This document shows, one piece after another, positions 36,538 to 46,063 of a DNA stretch of 64,000 nt. The notes below the pieces were generated by a model that was not told the origin of the DNA, ran no database searches, and worked only from the letters and a program-made list of their open reading frames with translations. This stretch comes from Brumimicrobium sp. (lineage in GTDB: Bacteria > Bacteroidota > Bacteroidia > Flavobacteriales_D > Crocinitomicaceae). The first letter of the stretch is position 1. Each line of letters begins with the position of its first letter. Location of the stretch: assembly GCA_023957385.1 (NCBI GenBank), contig JAMLGZ010000001.1, forward strand, positions 1,908,923 through 1,972,922. Reading direction: 5' to 3'. The translations under genes were made by a program, and so were the position numbers.

Positions 36538-37257
36538 TTAGAATCTCCAACCTAGACGAACAACAGCATGTGTTCCTAAGTGATTTCTTTTATATGCAGG
36601 AGTAACATTCTTTATTGGAGGAATTCCAGTTATTGTTACTTCGCTCTCCGCATCTTTGAAACTTAGAGCGTGAAATCCTAATCCAGCCTCAAGTCCAATG
36701 AATACATTTTCAACAAAATAGAAGTCAGCACCTAAAGCTAAAGTTCCACCCATTGAGCTGTATTTTCCTGCTCCATTGTACTTGTAATCTTTATTATAAG
36801 CACTTAAAACGGGATCTACTTTATCGCCTTCAGATTTCTGACCACCAAAACCAAAATCAATTCCCAATGCTGCATAAGGATCTAGCTTTTTAGTTCCGAT
36901 AAAATGATATTCAGCGCCAATTTGTAAAGAAACAGCAGAACGGCTAATCTTTTCAGTACCAACACCTCCAGTTCCATCAGCATTTTCATAATAATTATTT
37001 TTATCAGTCATTGGCTTACCAGAACCATCTCCCAATCCTAGTTGAAGGCGAATACCCAATTTATCACTAATAAAATAACGACCTCTTAACGAAGCTGTTC
37101 CCCAATTGAAACCATTGACAAGGTTTCCAGAAGTAATCTCAATAGACCAAGGAGTCTCTGATGTAGTTTTTTCAACTTCTGCATACGTTTGTGCATTTGC
37201 TCTACCAGCAAATAGCAACGCGATTGCTAAGCAACCAGTCATAACAACTTTTTTCAT
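36538..37257 (-). CDS. Outer-membrane beta-barrel protein
   Basis: The 239-residue protein has a signal peptide, MKKVVMTGCLAIALLFAGRANAQ. Alternating hydrophobic strands follow, with ISDKLGIRLQLGLGDG, ISRSAVSLQIGAEYHFIGTKKLDPYAALGIDFGFGG, MGGTLALGADFYFVENVFIGLEAGLGFHALSF and a final strand AVVRLGWRF ending in Phe, as recognised by the BAM complex. Size suggests a small OmpX/OmpW-like barrel of about eight strands. Function beyond envelope structure is unknown. A terminator follows. Confidence 0.87.
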   Translation of the reverse strand: MKKVVMTGCLAIALLFAGRANAQTYAEVEKTTSETPWSIEITSGNLVNGFNWGTASLRGRYFISDKLGIRLQLGLGDGSGKPMTDKNNYYENADGTGGVGTEKISRSAVSLQIGAEYHFIGTKKLDPYAALGIDFGFGGQKSEGDKVDPVLSAYNKDYKYNGAGKYSSMGGTLALGADFYFVENVFIGLEAGLGFHALSFKDAESEVTITGIPPIKNVTPAYKRNHLGTHAVVRLGWRF

Positions 37258-37358
37258 AGTTTAAATTTAATTAATATTTAAAAAATTATCTCGTTTAACG
37301 TATAAATGAAAATTATGTTGTATTAAAGTTCGGTTTTTTTATAAATAAACGGTTGATT

Positions 37359-38141
37359 TTAATCATGAATGGTTAATTTTAGTCCGTCAAAGGCAGTGTA
37401 CACGTTGATTGGGAGTTTTTTAAGAATATCTATATTTTTTCCAAAAGAATGAGAAATATGGGTTAAATAACTCTCTTTTGGATCCAAAATTCGAATAATT
37501 TCTAATGCTTCTTCTAGATTTAAATGAGAAATATGTGGTTCTTCACGCAAGCAATCTATTATTAAATACTCCACACCTTTTAGTTTATCTAATTCCTCGG
37601 GTGAAATAGTTTTAAAGTCGGTTAGGTATGCAAAATTCTCTATACGGAAGCCAAAAACAGGCATTTTATAGTGATACATTAAGATGGGAGTTACAACGGG
37701 TCCATTAGGAAGTTGAAAGGGACGATTTTCAATAATATTAAGGTTTACTTGTGGAACTCCAGGGTATTTATGTTCCTCAAAGGCATAATAAAACTCTCGT
37801 TTTAAAGCGACACTAACTTCTGTTGAACAATAGAGTTCCATATCTCTTTTTTCAATAAAATTAAATGCTCGAACATCATCCATACCTGCGATATGATCTT
37901 TATGCTCGTGGGTATATAAAACAGCGCGTAGGCTCCGTATATCTTCTCGAAGCATTTGTTGTCTAAAATCAGGACCCGAATCAATTACATAGTTTTGTTG
38001 ATCCCATGATATCAGTATAGAACTCCTTAAACGTTTATCTTTACTGTCAGTAGATGTGCATACAGGGCATTGGCAACCAATAAGTGGTACTCCTTGGGAT
38101 GTTCCTGAGCCTAATATTGTAACAGTAAAAGTTTCATTCAT
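37359..38141 (-). CDS. MBL-fold metal-dependent hydrolase (PhnP-like)
   Basis: The 260-residue cytoplasmic protein begins with LGSGTSQGVPLIGCQCPVCTSTD, the signature of the PhnP/phosphoribosyl cyclic phosphodiesterase-like group, with a possible zinc site in CQCPVC. The metal-binding H-x-H-x-D-H is THEHKDHIAGMDDVRAFNF, and further ligands come from YHYKMPVFGFR, AYLTDFKT and LTHISHSFG. It probably hydrolyses a phosphodiester; the substrate is unknown. Confidence 0.87.
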   Translation of the reverse strand: MNETFTVTILGSGTSQGVPLIGCQCPVCTSTDSKDKRLRSSILISWDQQNYVIDSGPDFRQQMLREDIRSLRAVLYTHEHKDHIAGMDDVRAFNFIEKRDMELYCSTEVSVALKREFYYAFEEHKYPGVPQVNLNIIENRPFQLPNGPVVTPILMYHYKMPVFGFRIENFAYLTDFKTISPEELDKLKGVEYLIIDCLREEPHISHLNLEEALEIIRILDPKESYLTHISHSFGKNIDILKKLPINVYTAFDGLKLTIHD

Positions 38142-38166
38142 CTTTTATAATCATAAAGATCCCCCC

Positions 38167-38961
38167 TTATTCACCTATTATTTTCTTTTTGGTATCGTAG
38201 CCAAAAGCGGTGAAATGTCCTAACGCTCCATTTGTCCAGTCTTTAGGAGGGTTTGCTGGCGCAGGCGATGAAGTTGATCCTCCTGCTGTGGCTGATAATC
38301 CCAGATAGTATTTAAAAGATTTTTCACTATAAGAGATTAAATCTACACTTACAGAATCACCTATTTTAAATAATTCAAAAATCATAGGTGCTTTTTGTTG
38401 ATTTCCATCTGTCCAACCATCATCAAATAAATGTAAGTCGCCTACTTTATCTTTCAATGTGTCGTTAACCGTACGGATTGCCCTGTAATAATTAGGTCCA
38501 ACCGGATCCATAAAAGATAAAAAGGTAACATAACCTTCTCCCATTGGGGTAAAAGGCTCAAAATCTGCTACGATAGAATCGAGAGGAACAACAGGCATTA
38601 AGCGATCAGACGAAGTGTATTCTTCTCCCTGAATCTGAACTCTCATTTTATATACGCTATTAAAAACAGGAACGTAGTTGCTCAATAAATAAGTTCCATC
38701 GCCCTGATCTGCCAAAGTAGAAGACACTCCATTTTCATCGAATATTTCTACTACAGCACCAGTAATGGAAGGAAATTGAGGTTCATCAAAAACATTAATA
38801 GATTTTGAAATTTTCACAAAGACTTCTTCTTTATTAGCATTATATAAAGCTTCTATAACAATTATCGGGTCTGAGTCATGGACTTTTAACTTAATCACTT
38901 TTTGACATGATGTAAATAAAACGACCAAGCACAATGACATATATATACATATTTTTCTCAT
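38167..38961 (-). CDS. DUF4249 lipoprotein
   Basis: The 264-residue protein has a lipoprotein signal MRKICIYMSLCLVVLFTSCQK, then the DUF4249 pattern PIIVIEALYNANKEEVFVKISKSINVFD and VYKMRVQIQGEEYTSSDRLMP, with a PLDSIVADFEPF region. Such proteins are outer-membrane partners of the adjoining TonB-dependent receptor, probably binding the imported ligand. The gene starts one base after the receptor's stop codon. Confidence 0.87.
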   Translation of the reverse strand: MRKICIYMSLCLVVLFTSCQKVIKLKVHDSDPIIVIEALYNANKEEVFVKISKSINVFDEPQFPSITGAVVEIFDENGVSSTLADQGDGTYLLSNYVPVFNSVYKMRVQIQGEEYTSSDRLMPVVPLDSIVADFEPFTPMGEGYVTFLSFMDPVGPNYYRAIRTVNDTLKDKVGDLHLFDDGWTDGNQQKAPMIFELFKIGDSVSVDLISYSEKSFKYYLGLSATAGGSTSSPAPANPPKDWTNGALGHFTAFGYDTKKKIIGE

Positions 38962-38962
38962 A

Positions 38963-41314
38963 CTATTTAATCTTAAAGTTATAAGTAATCGAAGGGATTA
39001 TCTTAAATAATGCAGTCTGTACTGCTTCAATATTTCCCTTAGGATTATCTTTATAATCGTCAGTAAAGCGAACTGAAAAAGCATTTTCTCGATTATATAC
39101 ATTATAAATTGAAAAATTCAAACTGTGCTCAAAATGCTTTCGTTCTTTCAAATACCATGTTAATCCAATATCTAAACGGTGATAATCAGGAAGTCTATTT
39201 GCATTTCTTTTCCCAATATAAGGAACTTTGAATCCTTCTATCTCATAAATAGCACTAGGATATGTTACCGCATCTCCTGTATAATATACAAAGCTGGCGC
39301 TCACATCCAATTTTTTATTAATAGAATACATCAATACTACATTCACATCGTGGATTCTGTCTTGACGAGCGGGAAATTCGGCTCCTTCATCAATTACATC
39401 AAACTTACGAAGTGCTCGGGATAGTGTATAATTTACCCATCCTGTGAATTTTCCTTTGATTTTTTTTACCTGAAATTCGATTCCATAAGCCCTTCCCTTT
39501 CCATATACTAACTGATTTTCATAGGTTTCATTTAGCATCAATTCGGCCATAGGTTTATAGTCAATTTGATTTTGTAGCCATTTATAATAAGTTTCTACTG
39601 AAGTTTGGTACTCATCTTTTTTGAAATTATAATAAAAACCTAAGGCTACTTGGTCACCTATTTGTGGTTTTATATTGTTAGATGTTGGTATATATAAATC
39701 CGTTGGACTACTCGTAGTTGTATTTGATAGTTGATGAATATATTGGAAGTTTCTATTGTATCCTAGTTTAATAGATGTAGCTTCTGTAATGATAAAACTA
39801 GCAGATGCTCTAGGTTCCAACCCGTGATAATATTTGATAGATTCCCATGATTTGTAGTCTTGGTCTTTGGTAACATTACCCTCTTCATCAAACTCATAGG
39901 TTGTTCCTTTACCCATATAGTTAAAGCCAGAATAACGTAAACCATACATTAATGCAATCCTATTTCCAATTTTTTGTTCATTTTGGATATATGCGCCAAG
40001 TTCTAGTCCATGTCTATCTTTTAGTTTTATTTCATTTACTCCATAAGCCAATCCATCTCCTTCTAAAGAGCCAGGCTGAAATGTATGGTGTATTCCTACT
40101 ACTCCAAATTTCAATGTGTTGTTCGTATTTATATAGTAAGTATAATCTTGTTTTAGATTATAATCTGTTATAGACGAATGCATTCCTATTTTCAATTCAT
40201 TATGGGTAACTGTAAATTTGTAATCGAAGCGACTAAATATAAAGGAAGTGTTCACAAACATCTTGTCACTAATCACAGCATTCCACCTAAGAGTTGCCGT
40301 TTTATTTCCCCAATCCAAACTGAAGTCTTTATTAAAATCAAATTTATCTCTTCCAAAATATCCAGACAAATAAATACGGTGCTTTTCGCCAATTTTATAG
40401 TTCAATTTAGCATTCACATCATAGAAGTAAAGTTTGGTTTTCTTAAGCATATCTTGTTTGGAAAGTTTTAAGAAAATATCAGCATAACTTCTTCTTCCCG
40501 ATACTATAAAAGATCCTTTATCTTTCACTATAGGGCCTTCCACGGTTAGTCGCGAAGAAATCAATCCTATTCCCCCTGTGGCCGAATAATTTTTTAGACT
40601 TCCATCACGCATATATACGTCCATTACAGAAGAAGCCCTTCCTCCGTATTCAGCAGGAATTCCAGATTTATAAAGGGCAACATCCTTTATCGCATCAGAG
40701 TTAAATACAGAGAAGAATCCCATTAAATGCGTAGCATTATATACAATAGATTCATCCAAAAGAATTAAATTTTGGTCCGCACCCCCACCGCGCACGTAAA
40801 AACCAGAACTACCTTCGCCTCCCCCTTTTACGCCTGGCGTAAGTTGAAGTGTCTTCATAATGTCTTGTTCTCCAAAAATAACAGGAATTGTTTTGATTTC
40901 ATCAGGTGTTAGTCGGGTCACCTCCATTTGAGAGGAAGTAATATTATGGTTTCCTTTTTGGGAAGTGATTTTCACTTCTTCTAATTGTTGTACATCTTTT
41001 GGGGTAAATAATTCAATATGAATAGTAGTGTCTTTAGAAAAATTCTTGTGAATTTCTAAATTTTCCATTCCTGAATAGCGATAAATCAGTGTGTAATCTC
41101 CAGATGGAATCGTAAGGGAATAAAAGCCATATACATTAGTACTAGCGCCTGTATTTGAAAGTTCTTTCACAACTACAGTTGCTCCAAATAAATCTTCACC
41201 ACTTTTGCCATCGGTAATCCTACCACTGATGGTAATCTTTTGAGCGTTGATTAGCGATATTGTTGAAATGAAAAAAAGAAATAGCGCACAACTAATTCTT
41301 AGGATATTTTGCAT
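38963..41314 (-). CDS. TonB-dependent receptor
   Basis: This 783-residue outer-membrane receptor begins with a signal peptide MQNILRISCALFLFFISTISLINAQ. A carboxypeptidase-regulatory-like domain follows (ISGRITDGKSGEDLFGATVVVKE, about 29-110), then a plug domain (GGGEGSSGFYVRGGGADQNLILLDESIVYNATH and SAIKD-type segment) and a 22-strand barrel ending IIPSITYNFKIK. It is shorter than SusC-type receptors and lacks a SusD partner. Its partner here is DUF4249, so it belongs to the receptor class whose substrate is not known. Confidence 0.92.
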   Translation of the reverse strand: MQNILRISCALFLFFISTISLINAQKITISGRITDGKSGEDLFGATVVVKELSNTGASTNVYGFYSLTIPSGDYTLIYRYSGMENLEIHKNFSKDTTIHIELFTPKDVQQLEEVKITSQKGNHNITSSQMEVTRLTPDEIKTIPVIFGEQDIMKTLQLTPGVKGGGEGSSGFYVRGGGADQNLILLDESIVYNATHLMGFFSVFNSDAIKDVALYKSGIPAEYGGRASSVMDVYMRDGSLKNYSATGGIGLISSRLTVEGPIVKDKGSFIVSGRRSYADIFLKLSKQDMLKKTKLYFYDVNAKLNYKIGEKHRIYLSGYFGRDKFDFNKDFSLDWGNKTATLRWNAVISDKMFVNTSFIFSRFDYKFTVTHNELKIGMHSSITDYNLKQDYTYYINTNNTLKFGVVGIHHTFQPGSLEGDGLAYGVNEIKLKDRHGLELGAYIQNEQKIGNRIALMYGLRYSGFNYMGKGTTYEFDEEGNVTKDQDYKSWESIKYYHGLEPRASASFIITEATSIKLGYNRNFQYIHQLSNTTTSSPTDLYIPTSNNIKPQIGDQVALGFYYNFKKDEYQTSVETYYKWLQNQIDYKPMAELMLNETYENQLVYGKGRAYGIEFQVKKIKGKFTGWVNYTLSRALRKFDVIDEGAEFPARQDRIHDVNVVLMYSINKKLDVSASFVYYTGDAVTYPSAIYEIEGFKVPYIGKRNANRLPDYHRLDIGLTWYLKERKHFEHSLNFSIYNVYNRENAFSVRFTDDYKDNPKGNIEAVQTALFKIIPSITYNFKIK

Positions 41315-41465
41315 TTAATCAATTTAATTAATTTAACAATAAATTAGTATTACATTACTTATTTAGATACAAAATTATAAAAATAAGTTGTTATAAATTT
41401 ATTGTCTAAAAAAGATTGTATTCTATTTTTTTTATATCTTAGCGTTTAAAATTAACAAATTTACT

Positions 41466-42371
41466 ATGACCTATAAGAAAATATACTTGATTTTTGGACT
41501 TATCACACTTTTATTGATGGCTAACTCATGCAAAGATGATAACAATTCTAATGGAAATTCAATAAATGATACGATTAAAGAAGTATTTAATCCAGATCGT
41601 TCTTTTAATGCTAATTTCGATGGAAAATTATTTTCTATCCCTTCTCCTATACAAACAGCGTTATTGATAAAATCTTTGTCACTCCCATTCAATGAGACAT
41701 TATTAAACAACAAAGATAACATTAGTAAATATGTTCAAGAAGATATGAAAGCTATCAATTTGGGGGTTTATAGTGCAGACTTAGGATATGTATCTTTATA
41801 TAACCAAAGCGCGAAATCTATTAACTATATGAGTTTAGTGGAATCTTTAGCAAATGATTTAGGTATTTCTGGTGCTTTTGATAAAAATTTCATTAAACGT
41901 TTTGAGAATAATACAAGTAACGAAGATAGCTTATTAGTACTCATCTCTCATGGTTTACGTAAAGCAGATAATTTCTTAAAAGAGAATGATAGAAAGAATA
42001 TGTCTGCTCTTATCTTAACAGGTGGTTGGGTAGAGTCTATGTATTTAGCTACTCAAATCTATAACTCTTCAAAAAATAATGAGATTTTAATTAGAATTGG
42101 AGAACAAAAACAGAGTTTAACAACTATTTTAGAATTATTAGAACGATATAATTCAGACGGAGCGAATGATAAATACATTACTCTTTTTAATGATTTACAA
42201 ACTTCTTTTTCTCAAATCGAGACAAATTATGAATATATTGAACCAGTAACTGATAAGGCAAAAAAATTAACAACCATTAAAAGTAAAATGACAATTGTAA
42301 TCTCAGACGAATTAATGACGGAAATTATAGAGAAGATGCAATCAATCAGATCTACGATTGTAATGGGATAA
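41466..42371 (+). CDS. Surface-type lipoprotein, first gene of the ABC-transporter cluster
   Basis: I do not recognise a named family. The 301-residue protein has a lipoprotein signal MTYKKIYLIFGLITLLLMANSC, then KDDN right after the Cys. That matches the Bacteroidota lipoprotein export signal (Lys followed by acidic residues), which sends lipoproteins to the cell surface. The mature part is mostly alpha-helical, with LLIKSLSLPF, LNLGVYSADLGYVSLYN, ALILTGGWVESMYLATQIY and a C-terminal coiled helix. It starts 150 bp divergent from the TonB receptor, and leads into two genes on the same strand with 42- and 22-bp gaps. Confidence 0.72.
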   Translation: MTYKKIYLIFGLITLLLMANSCKDDNNSNGNSINDTIKEVFNPDRSFNANFDGKLFSIPSPIQTALLIKSLSLPFNETLLNNKDNISKYVQEDMKAINLGVYSADLGYVSLYNQSAKSINYMSLVESLANDLGISGAFDKNFIKRFENNTSNEDSLLVLISHGLRKADNFLKENDRKNMSALILTGGWVESMYLATQIYNSSKNNEILIRIGEQKQSLTTILELLERYNSDGANDKYITLFNDLQTSFSQIETNYEYIEPVTDKAKKLTTIKSKMTIVISDELMTEIIEKMQSIRSTIVMG

Positions 42372-42413
42372 TATTTAATTTAATACACACTTCATAACAT
42401 AACAAACACTTAT

Positions 42414-42845
42414 ATGAAAAAAGGATTTATTTTCGGACTTTTATTTATAGCCTTTAGTGCATTCTCAGGATACACACAGGATTGTGATTCTATTTATCGC
42501 GTGGTTGAGAAATACATGTCAACATCAAAGGATGGACGTTCATTTGTTTCTGACGGACAAGTTTATGCTGCTTTCTTAGATAATGAAAAAGCAGAATTTA
42601 ATGCTACATTATATGGAAATTCTTATTATCGTATTGCTGCTTCCGCTGGAACAAAAGATGATTATGCAATTTTCACGATATATGACATAGATGATAATGT
42701 TTTATTTACAAATGCTGACCAAGCAAATAGTCCTTATTGGGATTTTAAAGTAGAAAATACCATTCCTGTTCGTATTCAAACTGAATTTGATACAAACAAA
42801 AGAATTACAGGTTGTATCATTATGATGATTGGTTTTTTAAAATAA
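42414..42845 (+). CDS. Small exported protein of unknown family
   Basis: The 143-residue protein has a signal peptide MKKGFIFGLLFIAFSAFSGYTQ, cleaved probably after TQ. The mature part is beta-rich (VYAAFLDNEKAEFNATLYGNSYYRIAASAGTKDDYAIFTIYDIDDNVLFTNA...) and ends hydrophobic (CIIMMIGFLK). It resembles small periplasmic or surface beta-sandwich proteins. It has no lipobox and no Type IX sorting domain. Its place between a surface lipoprotein and an ABC exporter suggests a cargo or an accessory of that transporter, but this is inference. Confidence 0.7.
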   Translation: MKKGFIFGLLFIAFSAFSGYTQDCDSIYRVVEKYMSTSKDGRSFVSDGQVYAAFLDNEKAEFNATLYGNSYYRIAASAGTKDDYAIFTIYDIDDNVLFTNADQANSPYWDFKVENTIPVRIQTEFDTNKRITGCIIMMIGFLK

Positions 42846-42867
42846 CTTTTTAGTTTAGATTTTTTAA

Positions 42868-45800
42868 ATGAGTGAGAAGGTACTTCAGATTTTAATGCAA
42901 TTATTTGCAATCATTGCATTAGTTGATGATACACCCGATTCCTCTACAGATCAAAATAAAGGAAGAAAAATTGTAAAGCAATTTCTTGGTCAAGAAATTG
43001 GTTTAGAATTAGTGGATAAATACCTCGCTGTATTTGATTCATTTATTGAAACATATCACGAAAAACAAGACGAAAACTCAAAAAAGAAAAAGACTTCTGT
43101 TAATTCTGTTAAAATCCTTAGAATTTGTGCGGAAATTAATAAAGAACTTATTCAAATTCAAAAGATTATTGTTATCACACGTTTGATTGAGTTTGCAAAT
43201 TCTAATCAAAACATTACTGAACTTGAATTTGAATTTATTAAAACGGTGGCTGAATCATTTAATATTACAGATACTGAATTCAAAAATATTTATGATTTTG
43301 TAATTTCTGATGAGATATCCACTAAAGATTCTGAAGATTTCTTATATATCACTACAGATCAAAAGGTAAATTGGGAGAAATCAAAAAAAATAATTATTGA
43401 AGGTTTAGAGGGTGAAATCGTCATCTTACAGGTGAAGAGTGTAAATGCATTCTTTCTCAAGTATCTCGGAACTGACCAAATTATCTTAAACGGGCAAATT
43501 GTTCCTTCAAAAAGGCAACATATGTTTACGCCTGGTTCTTCCATTAAAACTACCAGATCACGCACAATTTACTATTCTGATGTTGTTACAAAATTCTTGG
43601 ACAATATCTCTGAGGAAAAAATAACTTTCTCATGTAATAATATAGTGTACAGATTTAAGGGGCACAAGACTGCCCTCCACAATATTCATTTTGAAGAAAA
43701 TGGAGGTGGACTCATTGGAATCATGGGTGGATCTGGAACTGGAAAATCCACTCTACTAAGTGTACTAAACGGTAGGTTAAAACCAACTGAAGGAAGTGTA
43801 GTAATAAATGGGGTTGATATTCATCAAAATCCAAAAGAAATTGAAGGGGTTATAGGTAATATCTCTCAAGATGACTTGTTAATTGAAGAACTTACAGTTT
43901 TTGAAAACCTTTATTTCAATGCACAGCTTTGTTTTAAAGAATTATCTAAAAGAGAAATAACAATCAAGGTAATAGAACTATTAAAAGTTCTTGGGCTGTA
44001 TAATAGCAAAGACTTAAAGGTTGGTAACCCTCTCTCTAAAACAATCTCTGGCGGTCAACGAAAAAGGTTAAATATTGCACTAGAATTAATTCGTGAACCT
44101 TCCGTATTATTTGTAGATGAACCTACATCTGGATTAAGTTCTCGAGATTCTGAAAATATTATGGACCTACTTAAAGAGTTAGCTTTGAAAGGAAAGTTGA
44201 TTTTTGTAGTTATCCATCAACCTTCTTCAGATATCTTTAAGATGTTTGATCGATTGCTCCTTTTGGATCAGGGTGGTTATCCTATTTTTTACGGCGATCC
44301 TATCGACAGCGTTGTTTATTTTAAAACGGTTATTGCACACGCCAATTGTGAAGAAAGGTATTGCCCTGTATGTGGAAATGTAAACCCTGAACAGATATTT
44401 AAGATTATCGAGTCAAAGGTGATTGACGAATATGGTTCTGCTACAGATGTTAGAAAAATTTCGCCTAAGGAATGGAATGAGCGATTTTTAGAAGAAAGAA
44501 AAATAATTGAAGTAGAAAGATATACGGATAAGCTAAATAAGCAAAATAAAATACCTGGAAGAATAAAGCAATTTATTGTCTTTCTAAAAAGAGATACGCT
44601 TTCCAAATTATCTAATAAACAATATGTGCTTATCAATTTCCTAGAAGCTCCGCTTTTAGCAATATTATTAGGATTCTTTGTTAAGTATTTCTCAACAACT
44701 GGTCAATTAGCCTATTCCTTTGAAGACAATGAAAATCTACCTCAATTTTTATTTATGTCTTCCATTGTTGCGCTCTTTATCGGTTTAACAGTCGCATCAG
44801 AAGAAATTATTAAAGATGCCCGCATACTAGAGCGTGAATCCTTCTTGAATTTATCTAGAGGTAGTTACCTCATGTCTAAATTGGTAATTATGTTTACCAT
44901 TTCAGCAATTCAATCTGCCTCTTTTGTTTTAATTGGGAATTTTATACTTGAAATAAAAGGAATGTGGCTAGAATATTGGCTAATTTTGTTCTCAACTTCT
45001 TGCTTTGCGAATCTGTTGGGTCTCAACATATCAGCTACATTTAATTCAGCTAAGGTAATTTATATTCTTATCCCCTTAATGATTATTCCTCAGTTAATGT
45101 TTAGTGGAGTTATCGTGAAATTTGATAAGTTACATCCTTGGTTTGCCAAAGAAGAAAGTGTGCCATGGATTGGAAATATTATGGCTTCCCGCTGGTCATA
45201 CGAAGCTCTCGCTGTTTCTCAATTTAAAGATAATCGATACGAAGCCCCTTTCTTTGATATACATCAAAAAATTAGTGAATTTTCATGGAAGAGAGATTAT
45301 TGGTTGACAGAAATTAAGAATCAACAAAATATCTATTCTCTTTATTTTAATACACTAGAAAAAGATAAAGTAAAAGTAGCTGAAGATGCTAGATTGATCT
45401 TGTTAAAAGAATTAAAGAAGGAAAGAAATTTATATAATCCTACTCCAGAGTTAAAGAGTGACGAATGTATTGAAGCTTTGGAGAACAAAACTTGGAATGA
45501 TAAAACAAATGCTATTTTAACCGATTACCTCGCTAAGCTCAAAACTATTTATACGAGAGGTGTTAATACCAACTTCAAGCTGCAAAATGAATTGATTGTT
45601 AAAATTGGAGACTCCACTTTCCAACAAATGAAAAGCGATTATTTTAATGAATCTCTTTCAGATTTTGTTACAAACCGAAGAGAACTAAACAAAATCATTA
45701 TTGAAGATGATGAGTTAATTCAAAAAGCAGACCCTGTATATAAAATATCTCGTGATAAAGGATTTTTCGAAAATCATTTTTATGCTCCTATTAAAAAGAT

Positions 45801-45948
45801 ATTTGGCTTCTATATTGATACTCTTTTTGCCAATCTAATTGTATTATGGGGAATGATTCTACTCTTCTTTATCACCTTATATATAAACTTCTTTAGGAAG
45901 ATTATGGATCTATTCAATTTTTATATCTCTACTCTTTTTAAAGATTAG
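42868..45948 (+). CDS. ABCG-like ABC transporter (ATPase plus permease) with TerB-like N-terminal domain
   Basis: This 1026-residue protein is built as TerB-like helices (about 1-145), a beta-rich domain resembling an FHA fold (about 165-240), then an ATPase domain. Walker A is GGSGTGKSTLL (about 287-297), the signature ISGGQRKRLN is at about 392, and Walker B is LFVDEPTSGLSS (about 412). A CPVCGNVNPEQ zinc-like knuckle lies near 498. Permease helices run from about 590 to 800. A long soluble loop (about 810-970, between TM segments) and a final TM at about 985-1010 follow. The ATPase-before-permease order is that of eukaryotic ABCG/White transporters. It probably exports a lipid or peptide; the substrate is unknown. 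Confidence 0.85.
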   Translation: MSEKVLQILMQLFAIIALVDDTPDSSTDQNKGRKIVKQFLGQEIGLELVDKYLAVFDSFIETYHEKQDENSKKKKTSVNSVKILRICAEINKELIQIQKIIVITRLIEFANSNQNITELEFEFIKTVAESFNITDTEFKNIYDFVISDEISTKDSEDFLYITTDQKVNWEKSKKIIIEGLEGEIVILQVKSVNAFFLKYLGTDQIILNGQIVPSKRQHMFTPGSSIKTTRSRTIYYSDVVTKFLDNISEEKITFSCNNIVYRFKGHKTALHNIHFEENGGGLIGIMGGSGTGKSTLLSVLNGRLKPTEGSVVINGVDIHQNPKEIEGVIGNISQDDLLIEELTVFENLYFNAQLCFKELSKREITIKVIELLKVLGLYNSKDLKVGNPLSKTISGGQRKRLNIALELIREPSVLFVDEPTSGLSSRDSENIMDLLKELALKGKLIFVVIHQPSSDIFKMFDRLLLLDQGGYPIFYGDPIDSVVYFKTVIAHANCEERYCPVCGNVNPEQIFKIIESKVIDEYGSATDVRKISPKEWNERFLEERKIIEVERYTDKLNKQNKIPGRIKQFIVFLKRDTLSKLSNKQYVLINFLEAPLLAILLGFFVKYFSTTGQLAYSFEDNENLPQFLFMSSIVALFIGLTVASEEIIKDARILERESFLNLSRGSYLMSKLVIMFTISAIQSASFVLIGNFILEIKGMWLEYWLILFSTSCFANLLGLNISATFNSAKVIYILIPLMIIPQLMFSGVIVKFDKLHPWFAKEESVPWIGNIMASRWSYEALAVSQFKDNRYEAPFFDIHQKISEFSWKRDYWLTEIKNQQNIYSLYFNTLEKDKVKVAEDARLILLKELKKERNLYNPTPELKSDECIEALENKTWNDKTNAILTDYLAKLKTIYTRGVNTNFKLQNELIVKIGDSTFQQMKSDYFNESLSDFVTNRRELNKIIIEDDELIQKADPVYKISRDKGFFENHFYAPIKKIFGFYIDTLFANLIVLWGMILLFFITLYINFFRKIMDLFNFYISTLFKD

Positions 45949-46063
45949 AATAATCTATTTATTTCATATTTGTTAATATTAGGTTAAATCTTTCACAAAA
46001 AGAAGAATACATACTTAATGAACTCTCATTTTTATTATTTTAGACTCGTCAAGTATATTTATA

